This document shows positions 22,481 to 33,961 of a stretch of DNA of 64,000 nucleotides, in pieces (the first letter of the stretch is position 1; each line of letters begins with the position of its first letter). The DNA comes from Archivesica marissinica. Its lineage: Eukaryota > Mollusca > Bivalvia > Venerida > Vesicomyidae. A model generated the notes under the pieces. That model saw only the letters and a list, made by a program, of their open reading frames with translations, was not told the origin of the DNA and made no database searches. The translations under genes were made by a program, and so were the position numbers. The stretch lies in the NCBI GenBank assembly GCA_014843695.1, contig CM026386.1, positions 12,575,213 to 12,639,212 of the forward strand, in the 5' to 3' direction.

Positions 22481-22894
22481 TTTTTATAGCATTATGTAGC
22501 ATACTCTTGTATGTAAGTACATTATCTTTCTCTTGTTCCTTTCCTAGTATAACTGTTATTGGCCAAAAACAACAACACATTTGTTTTTGTTGCTTGTTTA
22601 AAGTTACAAGGCCAATGAATCTGACTAACATGTTCACGTTCATTGTTATGTTTTATTGTATCACAATGTTGACAGTTCCGCGTACTCTATCAAACAAAAC
22701 TAAGGTTAACGCTTAAAAACAGCTACATGTCAAGTGTCAAGTAAACTGGGTGGAAAACAATCAACAATTTTGTTTTTCTCTCAAATTTTGCGCTTAATGT
22801 AAATATGTCAATGGAATTATGAGTAAACAAACTTCAGTAAACGGGCTATAACAGAAAGTTTCTCTAGGACTCATTTACCATAACAAAACCAACC
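22481..22894 (+). promoter_or_regulatory. Probable promoter and 5' UTR of the secreted-protein gene
   Basis: Unique to copy B and directly upstream of the signal-peptide exon. Copy A lost this block together with exon 1. Individual promoter elements are not identified. Confidence 0.4.
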
Positions 22895-22986
22895 ATGACG
22901 TGTTCACAAACTATTTTACGTTGTTTCCTTTTAACAGCGACGTTGTTTGAAGCGGCATTCACGCAGAGTTGTCCCAGTGTGCTTAA
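22895..22986 (+). CDS. Exon 1 of the secreted-protein gene: signal peptide
   Basis: The ATG at 22895 opens 30 codons plus two bases, ending at a strong donor (AA|GTAAGT). The peptide begins MTCSQTILRCFLLTATL and reaches QSCPSVL, which fits a signal peptide with cleavage near residue 23-25 and one cysteine after it. It is too short for usual ORF thresholds. The upstream 22481-22894 should hold the promoter and 5' UTR; no clear TATA box was identified. Copy A has nothing equivalent. Confidence 0.72.
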
Positions 22987-25900
22987 GTAAGTACATTTCT
23001 AGTTCTCAGTTTATTTATTTTCTATTGAATGACAATTGCAGATACATAGATCGGATTAGCTGACATAAGCATTGCAGTTAGCCGGTACTAAACACTTGTA
23101 GAGACCTAGACAGGCGTGGCCGACCTAAGCAGTTAGCCGGTACTAAACACTTGTATATACCTAGACAGGCGTGGCCGACCTAAGCAGTTAGCCGGTACTA
23201 AACACTTGTATATACCTAGACAGGCGTGGCCGACCTAAGCAGTTAGCCGGTACTAAACACTTGTATATACCTAGACAGGCGTTGCCGACCTAAGCAGTTA
23301 GCCGGTACTAAACACTTGTAGATACCTAGACAGGCGTGGCCGACCTAAGCAGTTAGCCGGTACTAAACACTTGTTGAGACCTAGACAGGCGTGGCCGACC
23401 TAAGCAGTTAGCCGGTACTAAACACTTGTAGAGACCTAGACAGGCGTGGCCGACCTAAGCAGTTAGCCGGTACTAAACACTTGTAGAGAGCTAGACAGGC
23501 GTTGCCGACCTAAGCAGTTAGCCGGTACTAAACACTTGTAGATAGCTAGACAGGCGTTGCCGACCCAAGCAGTTAGCCGGTACTAAACACTTGTAGAGAG
23601 CTAGACAGGCGTTGCCGACCCAAGCAGTTAGCCGGTACTAAACACTTGTAGAGAGCTAGACAGGCGTTGCCGACCCAAGCAGTTAGCCGGTACTAAATAC
23701 TTGTAGAGAGCTAGACAGGCGTGGCCGACCCAAGCAGTTAGCCGGTACTAAACACTTGTAGAGAGCTAGACAGGCGTGGCCGACCTAAGCAGTTAGCCGG
23801 TACTAAACACTTGTAGAGAGCTAGACAGGCGTGGCCGACCTAAGCAGTTAGCCGGTACTAAACACTTGTATATACCTAGACAGACGTGGCCGACCTAAGC
23901 AGTTAGCCGGTACTAAACACTTGTAGAGAGCTAGACAGGCGTGGCCGACCTAAGCAGTTAGCCGGTACTAAACACTTGTATATACCTAGACAGACGTGGC
24001 CGACCTAAGCAGTTAGCCGGTACTAAACACTTGTAGAGAGCTAGACAGGCGTGGCCGACCTAAGCAGTTAGCCGGTACTAAACACTTGTATATACCTAGA
24101 CAGACGTGGCCGACCTAAGCAGTTAGCCGGTACTAAACACTTGTAGAGAGCTAGACAGGCGTGGCCGACCTAAGCAGTTAGCCGGTACTAAACACTTGTA
24201 TATACCTAGACAGACGTGGCCGACCTAAGCAGTTAGCCGGTACTAAACACTTGTAGAGAGCTAGACAGGCGTGGCCGACCTAAGCAGTTAGCCGGTACTA
24301 AACACTTGTATATACCTAGACAGACGTGGCCGACCTAAGCAGTTAGCCGGTACTAAACACTTGTATATACCTAGACAGACGTGGCCGACCTAAGCAGTTA
24401 GCCGGTACTAAACACTTGTAGAGACCTAGACAGGCGTAGCCGACCTAAGCAGTTAGCCGGTACTAAACACTTGTATATACCTAGACATGCGTGGCCGACC
24501 TAAGCAGTTAGCCGGTACTAAACACTTGTATATACCTAGACAGGCGTGGCCGACCTAAGCAGTTAGCCGGTACTAAACACTTGTATATACCTAGACAGGC
24601 GTGGCCGACCTAAGCAGTTAGCCGGTACTAAACACTTGTATATACATAGACAGGCGTGGCCGACCTAATCAGTTAGCCGGTACTCAATACTTGTATATAC
24701 CTAGACAGGCGTGGCCGACCTAAGCAGTTAGCCGGTACTAAACACTTGTATATACCTAGACAGGCGTGGCCGACCTAAGCAGTTAGCCGGTACTAAACAC
24801 TTGTATATACCTAGACAGGCGTGGCCGACCTAAGCAGTTAGCCGGTACTAAACACTTGTAGAGAGCTAGACAGGCGTTGCCGACCCAAGCAGTTAGCCGG
24901 TACTAAACACTTGTAGAGACCTAGACAGGCGTGGCCGACCTAAGCAGTTAGCCGGTACTCAATACTTGCTGAGACCTAGACAGGCGCAGCCGACCTAAGC
25001 AGTTAGCCGATACTCAATATTTACTGAGACCTAGACAGGCGTAGCCGACCTAAGCAGTTAGTCGGTACTAAACACTTGTAGAGACCTAGACAGGCGTAGC
25101 CGACCTAAGCAGTTAGCCGGTACTCAATACTTGCTGAGACCTAGACAGGCGTAGCCGACCTAAACAGTTAGCCGGTACTCAATACTTGCTGAGACCTAGA
25201 CAGGCGTAGCCGACCTAAGCAGTTAGCCGGTACTCAATACTTGCTGAGACCTAGACAGGCGTAGTCGACCTAAGCAGTTAGTCGGTACTAAACACTTGTA
25301 GAGACCTAGACAGGCGTAGTCGACCTAAGCAGTTAGCCGGTACTAAACACTTGTAGAGACCTAGACAGGCATAGCCGACCTTAGCAGTTAGCCGGTACAA
25401 ACACTTGTAGAGACCTAGACAGGCATAGCCGACCTAAGCAGTTAGCCGGTACTAAACACTTACAGAGACATAGACGGGCGTAGCCGGTACTAAACCCTTA
25501 CAGAGACATGGACAGGCGTAGCCGACATAAGCAGTTAGCCTGTACAAACACTTGTAGAGACCTAGACAGGCGTAGCCGACATAAGCAGTTAGCCGGAACT
25601 AATCACATGCAGAGACCTAGACAGGCGTAGCCGGTACTAAACCCTTACAGAGACATAGACAGGCGTAGCCGACATAAGCAGTTAGCTGGAACTAAACACA
25701 TGCAGAGACCTAGACAGGCGCAGCCGGTACTAAACCCTTACAGAGACATGGACAGGCGTAGCCGACATAAGCAGTTAGCCGGAACTAAACACATGCAGAG
25801 ACCTAGACAGGCGTAGCCGGTACTAAACCCTTACAGAGACATGGACAGGCGTAGCCGACATAAGCAGTTAGTCGGAACTAAACACATGCAGAGACCTAGA

Positions 25901-28588
25901 CAGGCGTAGCCGGTACTAAACCCTTACATAGACATGGACAGGCGTAGCCGACATAAGCAGTTAGCCGGAACTAAACACATGCAGAGACATAGACGGGCGT
26001 TCTCCGGAAATCAATTCCTGTTTCCACCAGTACTTCCCATAATACATATTTCCGGTACGATATTTTAATTTAAAAAATAACTACACTATTTTCTCGTGTT
26101 ACAGTAAAGGTCCCTTGCTCGCTAGGCTAGAGGGTGGGAATTTACTATGACTATTAATATCGTTATCATTTGGAAAAGGCAATAACGTCTGATAAAATAC
26201 TTGTAGTGAGGGACGTGAACGTGCGTTAAAGACGGAGGATCTGGAGTCCGGTGGTTGGCAGATGGTATTTAGAGGAACTTCCGGGAATGGGTACAGTGTC
26301 CACGACGCGTGGTTAAACGGTACGTCTGTTCTACTTCCTTCTAGCAAACAAATAAACGGTACGTCTGTTCTACTTCCTTCTAGCAAACAAATAAACGGTA
26401 CGTCTGTTCTACTTCCTTCTAGCAAACAAATAAACTGTACGTCTGTTCTACTTCATTCTAACAATCAAATAAACGGTACGTCTGTTCTACTTCCTTCTAG
26501 CAAACAAATAAACGGTACGTCTGTTCTACTTCCTTCTAGCAAACAAATAAACTGTACGTCTGTTCTACTTCATTCTAACAATCAAATAAACGGTACGTCT
26601 GTTCTACTTCCTTCTAGCAAACAAATAAACGGTACGTCTGTTCTACTTACTTCCAGCAAACAAATAAACGGTACGTCTGTTCTACTTCGTTCTAGCAAAC
26701 AAATAAACGGTACGTCTGTTCTACTTCCTTCTAGCAAACAAATAAACGGTACGTCTGTTCTAGTTCCTTCTAGCAAACAAATAAACGGTACGTCTGTTCT
26801 ACTTCGTTCTAGCAAACAAATAAACGGTACGTCTGTTCTACTTCGTTCTAGCAAACAAATAAACGGTACGTCTGTTCTACTTCCTTCTAGCAAACAAATA
26901 AACGGTACGTCTGTTCTACCTCATTCTAGCAAACAAATAAACGGTACGTCTGTTCTACTTTCTTCTAGCAAACACATAGGCAGGCACAGTTACTGCTGAT
27001 TGACCTTTCGTTGTGTTATACGAATATTTAAACGGCATATTATATATATGACCCATCCGGATGATCTCAAGTTTGGAACTAGACATATAGGGTTCTTAGT
27101 GCAAAACTGGTGTAACTACATGTATATAGAATTAGTGAGTTACAATGATTTAGCGAAGCCCTTACGATAGTATTGCACTCAGCCCTCTAAATATATTCTT
27201 GGGATATTTTGAGATTATCCTCATATGATTAACATGTTTAATATAGTAAACATTTAAAAGCTTCAATGAGAGGCATCTCTAATTTTCTATTACCTCACTT
27301 GGCAGATAAAGTCTGATTTATTCCAAAATGTGAATAGGTCCTTTTAGTTAGAATCCTTTGTTTTTACTGTTGTTCCCTAACCAGATGTTGCGGTATGATA
27401 CTCGTGATTTTATCAAAATCGTGTTAATTAACTGATAGCATTGGTTTACAAATAAGTACCCATTGCATATACTGTATGAGATATGTCGAGATATCGTAAT
27501 TTAATAATCATATAAAGGGATAGTGAAATACAATTGCTAGCAAATGTTGCATGTTGTGCAAAGGAAACAACGATAAAAACAGAGGACAACACTTAATAGG
27601 ACCTATCTACTCTTAGGGAGTAATCAGGGGCAATATCTGACCGATGTCTCTCATTAGTAAGCACCAGTATGACCATGATATATTTGTGGTACGAAATCCA
27701 GTATGACGATGATATATATGTGGTACGAAAACCAGTATGACCATGATATATATGTGGTACGAAAACCAGTATAACCATGATATATATGTGGTACGAAAAC
27801 CAGTATGACCATGATATATATGTGGTACGAAATCCAGTATAACCATGATATATATGTGGTACGAAATCCAGTATGACCATGATATATATGTGGTACGAAA
27901 TCCAGTATGACCATGATATATATGTGGTACGAAAACCAGTATGACCATGATATATATGTGGTACGAAATCCAGTATGACCATGATATATATGTGGTACGA
28001 AAACCAGTATGACCATGATATATATGTGGTACGAAAACCAGTATGATCATGATATATATGTGGACAAATCTAAAACAATAATCAAATTCTATATTGTTTA
28101 AAACAGGTCTAGGGACAAATGCAGATAAGCCTATGACAATGGAACGATCACATGGCTTGCACTACAGAAATGGCCTCGTTGCTAACTGGGCCACACTAGG
28201 AATCGAGTATGTCAAATTCGCATTCTATGAACAAGACCGGCAAGTTGCCCACATTATCTTCAATGGTAGAAAGAGTGATATTATCATCTCATCTAGTTAC
28301 TCGGATCTCACATCGACACAAGCATACAACTACTTTTCAATCGATGGAAATTTCGTCAAAGATAGTCACGATCGCCGTTTCTTCGTCAATAGGTCGTATC
28401 AAGGCTGTCCTAAAGATCTGGGACATATTGCTGTCATCAACACCAACACCGCTGCCGTGTGTACTTTCGAAGCACACGCAACATATCCACAATTTGTGTA
28501 TTCAAAAATCAACTCAGTTAATCTTTGGCAAAGAGACATGTATGGTAGAGCGGACTTTATGGCTATTTTTATTAAAACTGCACTGTAA
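22895..28588 (+). CDS. Three-exon gene for a small secreted protein of unknown function (copy B, apparently intact)
   Basis: Joining 22895-22986, 26207-26319 and 28107-28588 gives 229 codons including TAA, a 228-aa product. All junctions are GT-AG and the phases agree (phase 2, then phase 1). Residues 1-24 form a signal peptide with a Leu/Phe-rich core. Residues 47-69 (GWQMVFRGTSGNGYS onward) and 70-228 resemble, from memory, a domain found in uncharacterised extracellular proteins of molluscs and other invertebrates; I have no function for it. Recognisable pieces are FNG (120-122), SSSYSDLTS (130-138), FSIDG (145-149), RRFFVN (158-163) and C169/C187. Relative to copy A, eight codons including SWF are missing after S125. 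Intron 1 (3.2 kb) is nearly all a 55-bp array and intron 2 (1.8 kb) carries 39-bp and 34-bp arrays. The model is inferred; no transcript evidence is available. Confidence 0.72.
23045..26000. repeat. 55-bp minisatellite, copy B, with 110-bp higher-order dimers
   Basis: About 54 units. From about 23790 to 24360, units ending gagagctagacaggcgtgg alternate with tatacctagacagacgtgg, forming 110-bp dimers repeated about five times. The last 550 bp has shorter 38/55-bp compound units. Fills intron 1 of the secreted gene. Confidence 0.97.
26207..26319 (+). CDS. Exon 2 of the secreted-protein gene, merging into the 39-bp array
   Basis: The exon starts after ttgtag and ends TTAAACG|GTACGT, encoding 37 residues that include ESGGWQMVFRG and GYSVHDAWLN. 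The frame stays open to 26999 only because the following 39-bp repeat is a multiple of three. The natural end is the first GTACGT, because exon 3 then joins in phase 1 to rebuild a Gly codon. The ATG at 26262 is internal to the exon and is not a start. Confidence 0.7.
26319..26980. repeat. 39-bp minisatellite built on a splice donor, copy B
   Basis: About 17 units of the same repeat, starting exactly at the exon 2 donor. Variants aactgtacg and cattctaac recur as a pair at 26434-26465 and 26551-26582, showing a 117-bp (three-unit) duplication. Confidence 0.95.
27270..27660 (+). repeat. Dispersed roughly 390-bp repeat, copy B
   Basis: Partner of 4545-4945; runs straight into the 34-bp array. 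Confidence 0.72.
27661..28064. repeat. 34-bp minisatellite, copy B
   Basis: About 12 units of the same repeat with an additional acgaaatcca variant. Ends about 40 bp before the intact exon 3 acceptor. Confidence 0.96.
28107..28588 (+). CDS. Exon 3 of the secreted-protein gene, C-terminal domain
   Basis: The acceptor is tttaaaacag at 28097-28106, immediately after the 34-bp array. It encodes 159 residues up to TAA at 28586-28588. A Tyr/Phe-rich beta-type pattern with RRFFVN and QGCPKDLG segments is visible. Codon alignment with copy A shows an in-frame 24-bp deletion here that removes a SWFAKVNV-like stretch. I recall Trp-Phe being common at this place in relatives, so the product may be altered even though its frame is open. 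Confidence 0.75.
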
Positions 28589-28654
28589 CTAATGTTGGAT
28601 ATGCAAATAGATACTCCCTAACAGTATTTTGTTTCCTCTGTTTTTATCGTGTTT

Positions 28655-29195
28655 CTATGCTCGGCGTATTCCTATGCTCGGCGTATTCCTGTGCTCGGCG
28701 TATTCCTATGCTCTATTCCTATGCTCGGCGTATTCCTATGCTCTATTCCTATGCTCGGCGTATTCCTATGCTCTATTCCTATGCTCGGCGTATTCCTATG
28801 CTCTATTCCTATGCTCGGCGTATTCCTATGCTCTATTCCTATGCTCGGCGTATTCCTATGCTCTATTCCTATGCTCGGCGTATTCCTATGCTCGGCGTAT
28901 TCCTATGTTCGGCGTATTCCTGTGCTCGGCGTATTCCTATGCTCGGCGTATTCCTATGCTCTATTCCTATGCTCGGCGTATTCCTATGCTCTATTCCTAT
29001 GCTCTGCGTATTCCTATGCTCTATTCCTATGCTCGGCGCATTCCTATGCTCGGCGTATTCCTATGCTCTATTCCTATGCTCGGCGTATTCCTATGCTCTA
29101 TTCCTATGCTCGGCGTATTCCTATGCTCTATTCCTATGCTCGGCGTATTCCGATGCTCTATTCCTATGCTCGGCGTATTCCTATTCTCGGCGTAT
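28655..29195. repeat. 30-bp compound minisatellite, copy B
   Basis: Alternating atgctcggcgtattcct (17 bp) and atgctctattcct (13 bp). It starts about 65 bp after the stop codon of the secreted gene, so it may lie in the 3' UTR. All three frames are open, which is an artefact. Confidence 0.96.
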
Positions 29196-29684
29196 TTTTT
29201 CCATTCGTATTTAAAATATTTAAATAGTTTTAACCTATTTTCGCTGACAGGTGAAACATGGTTCAATAACATTCCGATGTGCGTACCGGTAGCCTAATGC
29301 AACTGTCACCTGACTGGTTCAGTAGCCGAATATAAACAGACAACTTGTAGGGAAATTTTTTTCCACCGAAATGTGCGGTTTATGAGCATTTCAGGTGGCT
29401 ATCCGGATTGGGGGAAAATGTACAAATAACCAGAAAAAAGTTTCTTATGAGTTGTAATATTGTTAGTTATTGATGTTACTAAGTCAAAATGCATAAATAA
29501 AAAAAGTCATACCCTAAAGTATCTAGGTCCCCATGGAAACAGGTGCCGTTGCGATAGCTGTATTTAAGCGCATGGTTACGTAATGAAGCTAAACTTGTCA
29601 ACAACAATTTTATGAAAGTTGTGTTCACGACTTAAGAAAATAATAATATACGGCACGTGCATTTAACTTTTTATAGGCCATGCT

Positions 29685-29926
29685 CAGAAGTCTTGTGGAA
29701 GTCGTGATAGCGCAGTGGATGCGCGTTCGCTTCAGGTGCGAAAGGTCCGGAGTTCGAGCCCCGCTGGAGCCGTTACGATTGTGCCCTTAGGCAAGGCATT
29801 TAAATTCCACGTTGCCTCTCCCTCGTGGCGATGGATTCCATCAGGAATGAGGTCTCGAGAGTGATTTATATAAGTTGAAATAACTTGTTTCGCAATCGAG
29901 CTAAAATAAATTTGTATAAACTATAT
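29685..29926 (+). mobile_element. tRNA-derived SINE, 'gtcgtgat' family, recent insertion in copy B
   Basis: 242-bp insert absent from copy A and flanked by the 8-bp direct repeat gccatgct (29677-29684 and 29927-29934). It has a full tRNA-like head (gtcgtgatagcgcagtgg, gagttcgagccccgctg). It must have inserted after the segmental duplication. Confidence 0.88.
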
Positions 29927-29933
29927 GCCATGC

Positions 29934-30325
29934 TATGTAGGATTTACGCCGAGCATAGGTTCCATCACTCTATATGTAGGATTTACGCCGAGCATAGGTT
30001 CCACCACTCTATATGTAGGATTTACGCCGAGCATAGGTTCCACCACTCTATATGTAGGATTTACGCCGAGCATAGGTTCCACCAATCTATATGTAGGATT
30101 TACGCCGAGCATAGGTTCCACCACTCTATATGTAGGATTTACGCCGAGCATAGGTTCCACAACTCTATATGTAGGATTTACGCCGAGCATAGGTTCCACC
30201 ACTCTATATGTAGGATTTACGCCGAGCATAGATTCCACCACTCTATATGTAGGATTTACGCCGAGCATAGGTTCCACCACTCTATATGTAGGATTTACGC
30301 CGAGCATAGGTTCCACCACTCTATG
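29934..30325. repeat. 39-bp minisatellite 'atgtaggatttacgccgagc', copy B
   Basis: Ten units. The SINE at 29685-29926 inserted at its left edge. Confidence 0.96.
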
Positions 30326-30609
30326 AATATAAAAATTGTTGGGATTCATACTGTAATATCCATCTTTCAAAGGAGTTTATAATTCTTGATTAATTTTTAT
30401 AATAATAAAAATGTACAATATGATAATGGTTGATGTATTATACAAGCCACATTGTACCAGTATCACACTGAAACACATATCTTGTTTACATGCATGTATA
30501 TACAGGAGCTTGATTGTATATGTGCGTATGCTGTTCGTTCGAATCAGGCTCGGAAATTCGAATTATTGCATGGTCATGTATGCGCAAGCTATCCAGCTGG
30601 CCTGTAAAA

Positions 30610-30675
30610 AGGTCGTTATGTCTACCCGGATACCCTGCCCGACTGTGTCTGAAATACTCATCGGAGGGGCATAAG
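30610..30675 (+). mobile_element. Fragment of the bivalve-type SINE (copy B)
   Basis: tctacccggataccctgccc and catcggaggggcataagatg; partner of 8040-8105. Confidence 0.55.
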
Positions 30676-30939
30676 ATGCCGGTGCCAATAATACCCCTAA
30701 TACAAACCGTTCCAAACACTGTGTTTGACAGAAAAAGAAAAGAAAATTAGGCATACTTATATGGGGCGAAGAGTACATCCCTGGCAGCGTTGTTCACAGA
30801 CCAGTGCCGTACCCAGAATATGAAAATAACCGAGGCGACCCCCGGAATTATTTTTGTGTATGCTTGTCTGTGCATTCTGAATGCAGTTTTATCAAGAGTT
30901 TTCCTATACCTGTCGTTACTTGCCAAATTATAACCGAGG

Positions 30940-31178
30940 TCTGTGCCTCATTTTCCTCAGTGTGGCTACAGGCCTGTGCCTCATTTTCCTCAGTGTGGCT
31001 ACATGCCTGTGCCTCATTTTCCTCAGTGTGGCTACATGCCTGTGCCTCATTTTCCTCAGTGTGGCTACATGCCTGTGCCTCATTTTCCTCAGTGTGGCTA
31101 CATGCCTGTGCCTCATTTTCCTCAGTGTGGCTACATGCCTGTGCCTCATTTACCTCAGTGTGGCTACAGGCCTGTAGA
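30940..31178. repeat. 33-bp minisatellite, copy B
   Basis: About seven units, more uniform than copy A. Confidence 0.96.
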
Positions 31179-31442
31179 CACATACAACATTCAAATAAAA
31201 TCAAGTTTTATTGGTTGTTGCTGTTATTCGACATAACCGACTTTGACATAACGGACGTAGACTCTATATACATGTATGCAACAATAACAATCATATAACC
31301 GATAAATAATTAGCAAATGGGTTGGGCGACAAGTTCTGATAATATTAGTGATTGGCCCTCCCTCCCTCCCCATAGACACGATTTGAACACTACAGAATGA
31401 AAGTGGCGTTATTACGCAACCAAAGCTGTGTGTGTGTGTGTT

Positions 31443-31517
31443 TTACGTTTATTTATCGTCGCTACCTGTTGCCCTTATGAGCGACGCCTCCTGAAGAGAT
31501 TATTCATTTTAGATAAA
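31443..31517 (-). mobile_element. Tail fragment of the tRNA-Thr SINE, copy B
   Basis: Same fragment and position as 8893-8965. Confidence 0.65.
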
Positions 31518-31692
31518 AATCAAAGCTGAAAACATGTACACACTTTATAGAGCATGATTATAATTATGTCGTATTAGTTTTTTGACTTTTCAAAGAAAGG
31601 TACTAGTCTATATAATCCATTGTCCAGTTTCCCAAGAAGTGCACCCCAAGACCAAGGCTCAAGCAAGAGGAAGAACGAAAAGGAGGACATTG

Positions 31693-31820
31693 AAGGTTTA
31701 TAGTTTCCATTGGGGTATGAACTACATTGGGTGTGGTTAATGTGTTTGGAGACACAATACATTCACGATAACTTTAAACACACACAATGTAGTTCATACC
31801 CCGATGGAAACTATTAACCG
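31693..31820. repeat. Stem-loop element, copy B
   Basis: Same inverted repeat as 9133-9267. Confidence 0.75.
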
Positions 31821-32261
31821 TCACTCGTTTCAATGGCACAAAGAAACATCTAGCCCGCATTTAAATTGTAGTCCAGATTTGCGACTTGCCGTGTGTCCGA
31901 TCTGGTGAATAGATCATCCTTGGAAAAGTGTAATCTGTACGAAACGAATTTTCTTGCGAGTAACGCTACCCAATGCGCATGACCGTCGCTTCGAATACGC
32001 ATGTCAGCTGCAAATCGTTAGTGAAGAAATTCATACGAAATTGGCTACAAACAGGAAACATACGTTCATAGTAGGAAATGTAGTAGGAGAAATCGACGTT
32101 TTGAATTGTTGCATATAAAGTGCTGTTGGAATGAAGATGTGTGTCGAACATTTTACAAAATGTAAGCATTCCAAAAATGTTAATTGGCACAGATGCTAAT
32201 GGACCATTGACTAAGTGCCTGCACGTGAACAAGTCTGCCAGTGATGTATCATTCGACAATA

Positions 32262-32400
32262 CACAGGAAATTGTATCCATAAGCCACCAACGGTCTAGTA
32301 CCCCTATCCTAGGACACCTCTGTTTTTAATAGAGGGGGGTATCCTAGGATAGAGGTACGAGACCGTTGGTGGCTTATGGATATAATTTCAAGTTCCTGTG
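32262..32400. repeat. Palindrome, copy B
   Basis: Same structure, with more arm mismatches (cggtctagtacccct against cggtctcgtacctct). Confidence 0.88.
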
Positions 32401-32714
32401 GTCAATCTGATGTGTCGATTAAAATAGAATTGATCATTTCACGGGTATCCCCGCCAGTTTCCCCAGGCGTTGATATGATCAGAAACTCAATACGGTCCAA
32501 ATGATTGTCTCGGTGTTAAATATATATTTATTTGACTGACCAGGCAAAATACATCGACGCCTGTTGTCAGGCTAAGACATATCTAACTGCTTCATTAACC
32601 AACGGCACAATCATTTTGTAATGAAAATTATCAACCATAGACATTAAGTACACAGCTCCTGTCATCAAAATTTACCTCATTCAAAGTAAAAAAGAGACCC
32701 ATCTAACTTCGAAA

Positions 32715-32958
32715 TATACCGTCTCCGTGGCCTAGTGGTTAAGGCGACCGCATACGGAGCGGGAGGGTTAAGGTTCGAATCTCGTCTGGGGTCCGTTCTG
32801 ATATGGCCGGTTGGTGAGCCGCCAGCTAGTTAAATAATGGTTACCATTGCCTACCAGCCTGGCATACAAGCATATGATTCGGGAAGTACTGATGTTCATA
32901 AAAAAGAGGTGGCTCATAAGTCAGATATGGCTGGCCCTTTAAATAGGGGGTGACACTA
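32715..32958 (+). mobile_element. tRNA-Arg-derived SINE, copy B partner of 10512-10757
   Basis: Same boundaries and neighbours as in copy A; head tctccgtggcctagtggtta. Confidence 0.8.
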
Positions 32959-33065
32959 TAATAAACAAACACTTTACATACACATACACATACACATGTC
33001 GGTCACCTTCGTAATACCATATTTACTGTGCTGTCTGTAACAGTATTAATATATTTAGGTCAACT

Positions 33066-33097
33066 ATATACTATATACTCACACGAAAAAGAAAATA
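33066..33097 (+). repeat. Empty insertion site in copy B
   Basis: A single copy of the 32-bp target with continuous flanks, showing the unoccupied state of the 618-bp insertion. Confidence 0.92.
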
Positions 33098-33961
33098 TGC
33101 ACTATGTTAAAGAGAACATAATTAGGCCTATATTCACACGTAAAACAATGTTCTGATAATTATCATTTTTAAATGAAAAGTAAAACATCGTGTAGCCAAT
33201 ACATTTTTGCTAGTGATGTGCATCGGTTTCAAAATCCATAATCGATTAATCGGAATAATCGGACGGGTAAAGCGATTAGATAATTGATTATTAATCGGAC
33301 AATTGATATAGTTATAAATCAAAATCATTCCATCTAATTTGTGAGTTTAACAATCTATTTAGTACTAATAAATTACTTACAAGTTACTAGTTTCGACAAA
33401 TTAGTTACTCAGTTACATCTGAGTACTAGACTTTAAGTTACTGGACTGCCACCTGATATAAAATTAGTTTTTAAGTTAATAGAGGACAGAACACTTAGTG
33501 ACATACTAGTGAAAAGTCTAGTACTAGCTACAGTTAGAATTGTTGTTGCAAACGTGCAATGCTAATAAAATACAGCCAATAGTAAATCGTAGTTTTATTT
33601 GAGGTATAAACAAACATAAAAGTAAGAGACAAAAATAAAGACACAAAACCATCCGTTCAACATCTGATGTGTCGATTAAAACTATTATATGATACTGAAC
33701 TTGAGACAGCTTCAATACAGAACAAATTATTTGAATTTGACGAAATATGGAAGCAATATGCTAAAAAGTTTTAATTTAAAATTATATTGAAAATAATTGT
33801 CATCAATCACTTGGTAGAATGTAGGCTGCAGACCACTTTTCTCTTTTTTTTCTTTCTGAACATTTTTTCAGCACTTTAAGGCCAACATGATAATGACTTG
33901 ATATATTTATATACACTATTAATCTATTATTCATGCCGTTTGTTTATTCTACTCATTAACA
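33098..33961. other. End of copy B and unassigned sequence before the gap
   Basis: Up to 33624 it matches copy A, including half of the hAT-like element. From 33625 to 33961 nothing is recognised apart from acatctgatgtgtcgattaa, which also appears at 32405. Confidence 0.5.

Larger units (their letters stand above)
21064..33624 (+). repeat. Segmental duplication, copy B
   Basis: Direct copy of 1-12063, about 9 kb downstream of its end. It retains the probable promoter and first exon of the secreted-protein gene (about 22481-23049) that copy A lacks. It lacks the 618-bp retroposon of copy A (empty site at 33066-33097) and the 400-bp tract seen at 9851-10250. It has a SINE at 29685-29926 that copy A lacks. 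Confidence 0.95.

Noticed and set aside
28629..29297. 222-aa plus-strand ORF (ARRIPMLGVFLCSAYSY)
   Set aside because: Compound 17/13-bp array; all three plus frames are open with the same rotated peptide.
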